64,000 bases of DNA, taken from the NCBI GenBank assembly GCA_043228905.1, contig JBHGNT010000001.1:13826001-13890000 (forward strand), written 5' to 3'. This DNA comes from Azolla caroliniana. Its lineage: Eukaryota; Polypodiophyta. Below the pieces are notes generated by a model. The model ran no database searches. It saw only the letters and a program-made list of their open reading frames with translations, and was not told the DNA's origin. Positions 55,750 to 64,000 of the stretch are shown in pieces (within the stretch, counting starts at the first letter, position 1; the number at the start of each line of letters is the position of its first letter). A program made the position numbers and the translations under genes.

Positions 55750-58330
55750 ATGCAGTACTCAGAGCACAAATGCAGACGTAGCTCCCGTAGCAGTAGAAAA
55801 TCGACATTGCAGATTCAAAGCTACAACACAGAACCCGCTCGATCATCATCCAGGTATGTTTCAGTTATAGAAACCCCAAACATTTGTTTTTTCTTTTTGA
55901 CTATTGTCTGAACTTTGGTGCCGATTCATATTTCCCCAAAATCGAATAGGGCGAAGTCCTTGGAGTCCCATACAAGGATGTCTCGCAGATCGGGGAGTAG
56001 CAGCAGGTGTGTTTATATTACCTTTTTTGTGTTTAATCCTGTCTTTAGTGATAATTGGGGTTTCTGATTAGGGTTTTTGTTTATAAATTTCTGATTAGAA
56101 TTTCTGATTAGGGTTTGTGATTGAAATTTCTGATTAGGGTTTCTTATTGAAATTTCTGATTAGGGTTTTTGATTATAAATTTCTGATTAGAATTTCTGAA
56201 TAGGGTTTTTGGTTACAATTTTGGATTACAGATTAGAATTTCTTATTAGAATTTTTTAATAGGGTTTTTGTTTATAAATTTTTTATTAGAATTTCTGATT
56301 AGGGTTTGTGATTGAAATTTCTGATTAGGGTTTTTTATTATAAATTTCTGATTAGAATTTCTAAATAGGGTTTCTGGTTACAAATTTTGATTATAGATTA
56401 GAATTTCTGAATAGGGTTTTTGTTTATAAATTTTTTATTAGAATTTCTGATTAGGGTTTGTGATTGAAATTTCTGATTAGGGTTTCTGATTGAAATTTCT
56501 GATTAGGGTTTTTGATTATAAATTTCTGATTAGAATTTCTGAATAGGGTTTCTGGTTACAAACTTCTGATTACAGATTTTGATTAGGGTTTCTGATTTCA
56601 AACTTCTGATTACAGATTTTGATTAGGGTTTCTGATTTCAAATTTCTGAATACAAATTATGATTAGGGTTTCTGTTTCTGGTTACAATTTTCTGATTATG
56701 GTTTCTGATTAAAATTTCTGATTAGGGTTTTTGATTATAAATTTCTGATTAGAATTTCTGAATAGGGTTTCTGGTTACAAACTTCTGATTACAGATTTTG
56801 ATTAGGGTTTCTGATTTCAAATTTCTGAATACAAATTATGATTAGGGTTTCTGTTTACAAATATCTTATTGCAATTTCTGAAAGGGGTTTTTGATTTGCT
56901 AAGTTAATGATTTTGCACTATTTCTGTTGTTGTTGATTGGGGTTTCTGATTCTAACATATTTTGATTTTGCACTATTTCGGATTTCTCATTTGATATTTC
57001 AGATGGCTCGTTCCTCCGTATCCGAGAGTGCTAAACTTCGCAAAATTTTGCGAGACAAAGGAGGACTTCCACAACACCTATGGTCTGTCACTCGAGGGTA
57101 TTGACCCTGCTGTCCTAAGTGATAAATTGATCAGTGATGTAGACTAGATGACAGTATATACAGTGCCTAGAGTCAAAGGCAAGGTCAAGTTGAAACATGT
57201 ACGAGTCGACTTGTACGATGACTGCATGAGGTTGCACCAAAAAGTTCATCAGGAGATCCCAGTCAACAATGAGTTGTCAATTTCATTTGCTAGAGCATTT
57301 GCATATGAGTACTGCAAAACAACGAAGGAATCCAGAGACCCTGAAATGTATAGGGTAGCTTGGGCAGTCTTTGGTGAGGCATCAGTTGAAAGATGCCGAA
57401 AGATGGGGACCTTGGCACAAAAAATAGACAGATTTTGGAGCATGGCAGCTGTTGATGCAACTGCCGACTCCTAGCAAAACCGGGGGCATACACCACACCG
57501 ACACCCAAGGAAAGCCAATGTCGATGATATAGGTGAGACATTGGTTAGCTATATGCTAAAAAATGTCCATGAAGCCTGTGAGACATTGGCATTTTTTAAG
57601 ATTGATTTAGAGAAAGCCACAATGGCTTCTGCAATGGAGAGCAAAGTTACTTTAGCTGTTACAATGATTAGAAATAAGATTCAGGTAATTATTGTTTTGC
57701 TGGTATGTGATTGTGTTATAAATAACTTTAAGGGTAAAATGTGCTAATCAAGCATTGTCTGGAATAGGTTGCGCAACAGGAGCTTGAATTAGAGGGCCCG
57801 ATGGATCCCCAACGTAAAATACAACTGCAAACAGAGATCCAGGTTCTTTCAATGAACCTGGACCTTCTAGGTGTAAATACTGTTGCAGATTACAATTTGG
57901 AAAAGCTTCAAGTAAGTTAACGATTCCTAAGCAAAGTTGGTGTATCTTTCTCAGACGGGAATAATTAATCGGTAAATTTCTCTGTTGCGTTGAAGGAACA
58001 ATACATTCATCAAGAACAGGTAGTTAGTTGCCTTAAGAAGCAGCTACATTTTGTGGAGGGAATGGTAAGGAGCAGACAGGATTTGGACTGAACATTCTTG
58101 CTCCCTTACCAAATGAAGGAGAACCAGAAAATGATTTATTGACAGTTCAAGCACGTTGCATCGCTTGCGGGTTAGGTGTGGAGGACAAAACTATGTCTTT
58201 GTTGGTTCACCTACAACCATGCAACCACACATACCATCTACTTTGTTTTCAATATGCCTGTTAAATTGCTGCATTCTGTTTGGGAGATTGCAGTACAGCT
58301 CTACCAAATGAGTGGAGAAAACTAACAGGT
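55750..58330 (+). pseudogene. Gene 2: SR-rich start, FARAFA domain, coiled coil, degraded RING
   Basis: ATG at 55750. Exons 55750-55853, 55950-56006, 57003-57684, 57768-57911 and 57996 on are all joined at GT-AG sites with phases that agree. The first two exons are Ser/Arg-rich (CRRSSRSSRKS, SRRSGSSSR). Exon 3 begins WLVPPYPRVLNFAKFCE and holds FARAFAYEYCK, as in gene 1. Exons 4 and 5 are coiled coil (RKIQLQTEIQVLSMNLDLL). The RING reads RCIACGLG then CNHTYHLLC, then a TAA and altered last ligands. Exon 3 has TAG stops at 57145 and 57472, and the frame slips by one near 58080. Seen as a decayed paralogue of gene 1, though the phase agreement shows the exon structure was real. Biochemical role unknown. 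Confidence 0.6.
56020..56990 (+). repeat. TTAGGGTTT-type degenerate array filling intron 2 of gene 2
   Basis: Dozens of GATTAGGGTTTCTGATT-like units with TTTAGGG-related cores, but irregular spacing and many variants (GAATAGGG, GATTATGG). It makes up nearly all of the 996-bp intron between exons 2 and 3. Confidence 0.85.
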
Positions 58331-58394
58331 ATACCATACTGTAGCTAATAAGCTTAGTCTTTTCTAATTACCTAAGCCGTAAAAGGTATGGAAA

Positions 58395-58965
58395 CTATTT
58401 TGTTGCTATCGTTGTAGCTAATTAACTAGTACCATAGTTGATTAAAGTAGCTAATAGCTATCCTAGTAGCTAATTAGCTACTGCCATAGTTTACTACAGT
58501 AGTTAATTAGCTAAGTGGCAGCTAGTTAGCTACTAGCTAATTAGCTATCCTACTGGCAGCTAATTAGCTATCCTACTGGTAGCATAGCTAATTAGCTAGT
58601 ACCATGGTTGTGTAAAGTAGCTAATTAGCTATCCTACTAGCTAATTAGCTACTGGCAGCTAATGAGCTAGTAGCTAATTAGCTATCCTAGCTATTACCAT
58701 AGTTGAGAAAAGTAGCTAATTAGCTATCCTAGCTACTACTATAGTTGAGTAAAGTAGCTAATTAGCTATCCTAGCTACTACCATAGTTGAGTAAAGTAGC
58801 TAATTAGCTATCCTAGCTACTACCATAGTTGAGTAAAGTAGCTAATTAGCTACCATAGTAGCTAATTAGCTATCCTAGCTACTACCATAGTTAGTAAAGT
58901 AGTTAATTAGCTATCCTAGCTACTACCATAGTTTAGTAAAGTAGCTAATTAGCTATCCTAAATAG
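58395..58965. repeat. Palindromic minisatellite, TAGCTAATTAGCTA core
   Basis: At first irregular, then a 42-bp unit (core, then TCCTAGCTACTACCATAG and a GTTGAGTAAAG tail) repeated about five times from 58690. It lies between the RING exon and the next coding segment, thus probably in an intron. Confidence 0.9.
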
Positions 58966-58980
58966 TTGCCATGTTATTGT

Positions 58981-59517
58981 AGATCCTGTGGATTAAGGAC
59001 GGCACATGATGTGTCGGGTGTTGATGACGCTGCAACAGATGAGGAGATAGCTGCCAACGTGGCTGAAAGTAAGAGTCTTGCTATCACATCTCCTTCAGAT
59101 CAGCTCCACCCTATTCTTTTGGAACAGTGTACTGAATTAGGCAACGATGTGAAATGCCATGAAATAGTGGAAACAGCATGTAAAACTGAGGTTCACAACA
59201 ATAGTGTTTTTGAACACTTGATGCAACATTTCGTCGAATCTCAAGACCTTGATTCCACCCCACCGAGCCCAACTACTAAAAATGTCCAAACTGATCCCTC
59301 TGTACTTGAAAAGCTAGCGCAAGAAATGATTGATGTGCAATTAGTTGCTGAGGCGATGGGAAGGTTGTCAGAGGAGGACACACTTGCGCATTGGGTGAAA
59401 GAAGCAAGGCTAAATAGGCAACCGACCAGAAAAAGGCTGAAGAAGGGGCCACGATCGAGAACAAGACCAATTACTCGGTCAAGGGACCCAGACGTAGTGG
59501 AGCGAAATACTGTTTAG
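58981..59517 (+). pseudogene. Gene 2 C-terminal segment, acidic then basic
   Basis: Begins after a TATTGTAG acceptor-like site. It is open to a TAG at 59515: CGLRTAHDVSGVDDAATDEE, NVAESKSLAITSPSDQ, then Ser/Thr/Pro-rich, then a strongly basic end (TRKRLKKGPRSRTR) that would serve as a nuclear localisation signal. The segment needs a phase change relative to the RING exon, so the link to gene 2 is by order and by resemblance to 59764-60240 (both contain VAESK). No domain recognised. Confidence 0.45.
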
Positions 59518-59763
59518 TTGGATATGATTGTTAGCTTAGGGATTTTGCTAGGGTTTTATGAAGTTTTACTATCCTGTTGGACAAGTAAAACCTCAGATTG
59601 GTTGTTGCTTGATCCACATTATGTAATGGAACTCTATGATGTTTTTCCAAGATAATTTGAAGAGTGTTCTATGACTGAAACTCTTTGATGTTGATTGTGT
59701 TGTTTTGTGAGACTGTTAGTTACTTTGTGAGTGTGAATATGTTGGTGTTTTCTGATGTTGCAG

Positions 59764-60730
59764 AGTCCAAAGGGTTTGATTCTATTGCTCGTAAGGCCGA
59801 TGGCAGTGTGGATATTGTTGATGTTGCGGCGTGTTTAAAGGGTCCCATCTTGAAAGTAGATGTAGCAACTGACACAAGTGATCTGGTCACACAAGTTGAT
59901 CAAGCATGTTGCACGAATGACTTGATGTTGTAGGTAGATACAGCATGTGATACCAGTGGACTGATATCGAGCAGATCAGTAGCTACATGCACCGAGGTAA
60001 TCCAAGGATTGATAACTAAGTCGACAAAACAAGAGCACCAGAATGTGAAGCCAAGCCCAACACAGTGGACTAGGGGTTTGAAGAGGAAAAGGACGCCAAT
60101 TGTGTCGGCAGAACCTGAGCTGATTGAGATTAATCGTGTCCTACCAGAAAATGGTGTAACAACGGCTCAGTTTCAGGAATGGAAACCTAAAGCACTAGAA
60201 GTCGAAAGAAGAGCCTTGATCTTGGAGCTTGATAATTCTTGATGAGTTTGAGATATATGCAGCCAAGGAGGGACGCGAATCAGTTTCTAGAGTGGGTTGT
60301 GCAATACTTTGATTTGTTTATTTGGAGTGAAAAACCAAAATCAGATGTGTGGAAGTGTTTAGCGAGATTCTTCCCAAAATGGCGAAGTCATTTTAAAGGT
60401 CAATGGGCACAAGAAAATTGTGAGCAAATGGAAGCTGCAAGATTCAAGAGACTTTCTGATTTTTGGGCTACTTGGCCTGAATATAATGCCGACAACACAT
60501 TGATTTTGGATACAAACATTTCCGGCACTACTTCAATATTCGGAGATGTTGTCTCATTCTACCCGAGGAAATGCCTGAACAGTACCTAGTGCAAACAATG
60601 AGCTGCCAACTAGGTGCATGGTTGTGGACTCCATACCGAGCTCGATATGCGGATAATATATGTAGACTCGTTCCACTGACTAGCAAGAGCTTAGTTGTTT
60701 ATAGGAGATTTGTAGACATTTCCAATGGTA
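59764..60730 (+). pseudogene. FCP1/NLI-type phosphatase-like domain with altered active site
   Basis: Starts after a GATGTTGCAG acceptor-like site. A first part (SKGFDSIARKADGSVDIV, one TAG at 59931) resembles the gene 2 tail and has a basic GLKRKRTP. It is followed by ALILELDNS and, after a +1 shift near 60240, DANQFLEWVVQYFDLFIWSE, then KRLSDFWATWPEYNADNTLI. A further shift near 60555 leads to PEEMPEQYLVQTMSCQ. The order hydrophobic strand with Asp, FDLFIWSE, NTLILDT is that of plant NIF-type HAD phosphatases, which read LDLN, FDVxxWSS and NTLLLDD (family knowledge). Here the first nucleophile position reads E-L-D and the last pair D-T, so catalysis is doubtful even without the frameshifts. 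Confidence 0.6.
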
Positions 60731-60954
60731 ATTTATAAATATGTAAAGAGATGACATTATTCAATGAAGAATTTAATTACTTGTTCCCACTGTACTTATC
60801 TATTGTGTAATTTGAGGAATATGTTGCAGATTGTTGATTTCATGCTAGTGCTTTATTTAACTGTATTTTCGAAATACATGTTTGTTTTACACGAAAAGAT
60901 GGTAATTGCTACTTGTAGCTACAAGTTACATGGCATACTGTTGTACATGGTTCT

Positions 60955-61035
60955 ATTGACAGCTAATTAGCTATCGACGATTATTTAGCTACTGACGGTT
61001 AATTAGCTACTGACAGCTAATTAGCTACTAGTTGT
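60955..61035. repeat. TAGCTAATTAGCTA-type minisatellite, short
   Basis: Four units such as GACAGCTAATTAGCTA and GACGGTTAATTAGCTACT. Same core as the arrays at 58395 and 63725. Confidence 0.85.
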
Positions 61036-62070
61036 ATACAAGAAATTGATTCTCAAACGAATTTATTTAACTGTTTTCGCAAAATACATGTTTGTTTTAC
61101 AAGAGAACATGGTAATTGCTACTTGTAGCTACAAATTCCATGGCATACTATCGTAAATACATTCATACACATTAGCACCAACAATGTATAAACCTAAGCA
61201 ACTATTGTATTCTGACATTGGGACGTTGATGCACCTGACCAAATGAGAGTACATGTACGTCGTTGGTTTGTCTTCTAACAGCCTGTACACATATTCGTAG
61301 TCATCTAGTTTTGCATAAAAAATGCCTTCGATGTAGAATGTCCCGGCAGATACAAAATTTCCCCATGCATCTATAATATTCTGCCTTGCACACTGTTTAC
61401 TAACCGTGCCTTCTTCAGCATTTACAGCGAAGTTATCCCCAACGTTCAGGACATCACTCAAAGTATCTCCAAGTCCCTCATATGTGAAGTCAGCATTCTG
61501 CCCTATTTCTCCATCAACTGCTTCCTTATCATTCAGAGTGTGATACTCCCAATTCTGAATGTATGCTTTGTTTAGACAATATCTCCAATTTCCCTACACA
61601 CAATGGAAGCAAAAACAAGTCAATTCTCTAACCGCAATACAATGACCATCCAACCTCGAATAACCGCGAACAGCATGCAGAGATCGCAATTCAGGAATTC
61701 CTTGGCACTCCCAGGTCTTCTCCCTATTTACTTCATCTATCTTCACTTCCCAAAATTCACGTTTGATATCTCGGACTTGCGAGGAATAAACACCTATTGC
61801 ACTCATTGACATATTTGTTCTTAAAAATTCAACTACATGTGCACACCATCTGTCTTTAGTTGTTCATGGGTAAGTGCCCGCTTTATAACAGCCCCTGCAC
61901 CATCATGTTCACCTTTACCATGGCCAGACCCAAAAAAATTCCATCTCATCTCCAAACCTGTTATAGTAGGATACCTCCCCACAAAATAAAATGGACGTCA
62001 AGCCTTGAATTGTGACGCAGCTCCGTCAGACCAGACCCAATGTTGAGTAAGCTCCAAACGTTGAGCTAAT

Positions 62071-62842
62071 AACCACTACCAATTGTGAAAGTGTTTTTAG
62101 AAGCTAAGCCATTGAACACTAGATGGATATAAAGTATGGATAATTCACATTTGGAGGCTAAGAACACGAACCAAGACCTTAGGAAGAAGTCAAAAGTAAA
62201 AGTAAGAGACCAAGAGAAAAGTAAAAAGAGAAAAAGCGGACCATAAAAAACAGTAAAAAAGGAATGGTCATAACTCCTTCGTTTTTCACCCAAATATTAT
62301 GTTTAAATATGGGTTAGAAAGCTTGTAAAGAGAGCTATCTATAGCGTTTTAAATCACTAAATTCGGAGCTCTGAGGAAGGAGATATGACGATTAGAAGGT
62401 CGTTGGGTCTTAGCTAAAAACAGGAGATAAAAAGCTTCTAAAAATAGCGTGAACGAGGAAGAAGAAGAAAATTATAAAAGAGGAAGTGATAGTCATAGAC
62501 GGGGGAACGAATAGGGAGAGGATCCTAATAGAGGAGAGGGAGTCTTAGGAAGAGAAATCTTAGTAATAGAGGAAGGGTCTTAATTGTGGTTTTTGAGTGA
62601 TTGGTAGTAAGAAGGTATTTGGTTTCTTAGTTGAATGTGGAGTTTATCTCCTTTGTATTGTCTTGATGATGGAATATCATAACAATATTATCTCTTTCAC
62701 ATCTTCTCTATCTTTTTTTCTTAATTTCTTGAGTCTCTCTTGATCTATATAATATATTATGAGTCACAACTCCATCTAACCGGTTTGGTCAAGCCCTCAT
62801 ATTGTGTACGACTATCATCTGTCTTAAACACCCTATCACCAA
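62071..62842. other. Intron or insertion inside the transposase-like gene
   Basis: About 770 bp without homology to the gene, separating its two coding parts. It is AT-rich with GA-rich runs on the plus strand. No LTR or inverted-repeat ends recognised. Confidence 0.4.
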
Positions 62843-62928
62843 TGTAACTTAAAACATTGTTGGACGAACAAGGTATCATGCTTCTTATCATCAGAAATAA
62901 AGAAATGAATTACTTTTTTAACATACCT

Positions 62929-62985
62929 GAAACTCGAAAATATGTTATGTGCACCTGAAACTCGAAAATATGTTCTGTGTACAAA
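62929..62985 (-). repeat. Short tandem duplication in the transposase-like gene
   Basis: CCTGAAACTCGAAAATATGT occurs twice, about 29-30 bp apart, and keeps the frame; it adds about ten residues after the IFVH motif. Confidence 0.75.
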
Positions 62986-63724
62986 AATGGTTACCTGAAC
63001 TGAACACCAATGCATAGATTGAATTTCATTCTACTGCTTGAAAGTATAATTCTCTGCGAAATCTACTACTGAGACTACTACATCATTTGGGAAATCAGAT
63101 ATGCAAGTCTTAAACTGATGGACCTGCCATGAATAAATGAAGTTGTGTTTAATGAACTTTCCTAGAGATACTACAAACAGAGACACCAAATCCCTTGGTT
63201 TAAGCATCTTCCGAACTAGATCCTTTCTTTTACACACCTTTCCTTCGAAATTGGTGTTCACTGACTCAAATAACTTCACAGAGATCAATATTTCACTACT
63301 CAATTCATTTGGACACCACCTAAATCTAGTAGGGCCACAATCTTGACATAAACCCATGACACATTTATGACTATGGAAGATAGCATCAGTTTCTCTCGAA
63401 CACAATATTGAATCTAATAAATAACTCATGGAAGAGATAACGTGCTCAGATGATTTACACTCCTCTTGCGGGCTTGATTGACAGATTGGGCACCCACATG
63501 TGCAAACTGTATTAGTTAGGGATGCACAATGGTGACGTAGTAGATTAACATAGTCCTTCAAAAAACCCATCTGTACATGGTAAATGCAACAACATGTGTA
63601 TCAATCCTTTAAGCGTCTCACAAAGTGTGGCTTAAGAGACTCGAATGTTTATAGTTGAACTTTGATATTTGGATGCATTCGTTTGAACCTAATAAATAAA
63701 TCGACCTACGTAATAAAGGGGAAT

Positions 63725-64000
63725 TAGTTATTCTCGTAACTAGCTAACTATCCTAGTAGCTAATTAGCTATTCTAGTACCTAATTAGCTATTCTAGTAGC
63801 TAATTAGCTATTCTAGTAGCTAATTAGCTATCATGGTAGCTAATTAGCTATTCTAGTAGCTAATTAGCTATCATGGTGGCTAATTAGCTGTCCTAGTAGC
63901 TAATTAGCTATCATGGTAGCTAATTAGCTATCATGGTAGCTAATTAGCTATCATGGTGGCTAATTAGCTGTCCTAGTAGCTAATTAGCTATCATGGTAGC
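63725..64000. repeat. 20-bp palindromic satellite, running off the window
   Basis: About 13 units of TAGCTAATTAGCTATCATGG and variants (TTCTAG, CCTAG and GTGG spacers), period 20. It continues past the window end. Confidence 0.95.

Larger units (their letters stand above)
61129..63570 (-). pseudogene. Decayed transposase-like gene (DFAENY / SDGAASQFK / WNFFGSGHGKG family)
   Basis: The right exon (63570 down to about 62843) starts after an acceptor-like TGTACAG. It has Cys-rich pairs (CTCGCPICQ, CVMGLCQDCG), then WQVHQFKTCISDFP, VVDFAENYTFKQ, a TAG at 63031, and in the same frame NEIQSMHWCSVQVTIFVH, then FFISDDKKHDTLFVQ. The left exon (about 62070 down to 61129) has QHWVWSDGAASQFKA, TGA, RPFYFVGRYP, then RWNFFGSGHGKGEHDGAGA, KRALTHEQL. 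A frame slip near 61850 leads to EFLRTNMSMSAIGVYSSQ, then VRELTCFCFHCV, TAG, GNWRYCLNKAY and so on to 61129. The same order is found in many uncharacterised animal proteins (family knowledge from memory). An RNase H-like transposase fold, with Asp of DFAENY and Asp of SDG as metal ligands, is my inference. Confidence 0.7.

Noticed and set aside
56020-56990. True telomere or chromosome end
   Set aside because: Units are irregular and the array is bounded by spliceable exons on both sides.
63031-63570. RING or PHD finger in the Cys-rich start of the transposase-like gene
   Set aside because: The Cys pairs (CTCGCPIC, CVMGLCQDCG) lack the spacing and His of a RING or PHD.
63725-64000. Regular repeats with unit-like spacers, resembling a CRISPR array
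   Set aside because: Eukaryotic context, spacers of about 6 bp that are not unique, and no cas genes: a satellite.

Overview
This is nuclear DNA from a plant. The evidence is plant-type Ty1/copia elements primed by the 3' end of initiator Met-tRNA, a Ty3/gypsy chromovirus with a chromodomain, short GT-AG introns, long (CT)n tracts, a CGGTTT-rich MITE and TTAGGGTTT-type repeats. Nothing fixes the species. The transposase-like gene at the right end and the K02A2.6-like gypsy integrase at the left edge would suit a non-seed streptophyte (fern, lycophyte, bryophyte or charophyte), but that is inference.

Layout. 0-4.3 kb: decayed gypsy integrase, LINE fragments on both strands, and a solo copia LTR with a perfect target duplication. 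4.3-10.6 kb: SINE-like and other repeats, and a decayed copia element inserted in a dispersed repeat whose uninterrupted relative lies at 20.3 kb. 10.6-16.2 kb: AT-rich and gene-poor, with one believable small gene on the minus strand (secreted glycine-rich protein, 13883-14221). 16.2-20.0 kb: a second copy of the LINE, split by a mosaic copia element and two inverted LTRs. 20.0-22.6 kb: a MITE and minisatellites. 22.8-30.6 kb: a minus-strand copia fragment split by a gypsy chromovirus (24165-29662). 30.6-32.8 kb: another decayed copia pol.

33-64 kb holds the most interesting material. A low-copy-looking gene block was hit by two plus-strand copia elements (33888-43059, target duplication ATAGT; 43690-54802, CAGTT). 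Each of these was then hit by a minus-strand copia element (36010-41426, AGTCT; 47697-53289, GGGTC). All four duplications are perfect, so the order of insertion can be read. The element at 36010-41426 has an uninterrupted 1369-codon Gag-Pol frame and nearly identical LTRs, so it is the only candidate here for a recently active element.

Removing the insertions restores one reading frame across 43689/54808. It gives a gene with a Lys-rich linker, a domain I do not recognise (motif FARAFA), a coiled coil and a RING-H2 finger. A paralogue follows in tandem (from ATG 55750): Ser/Arg-rich first exons, the same domain, a coiled coil and a degraded RING. Its first five exons join in phase. Beyond it are acidic/basic tail exons and an FCP1/NLI-type phosphatase-like domain with altered catalytic positions. 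On the minus strand at 61129-63570 lies a decayed gene of a widespread, poorly described transposase-like family (DFAENY, SDGAASQFK, WNFFGSGHGKG motifs). Arrays of the palindrome TAGCTAATTAGCTA recur four times through this block and nowhere else that I noticed. Most genes here carry stops of the C-to-T or G-to-A kind, as expected from decay of methylated DNA.
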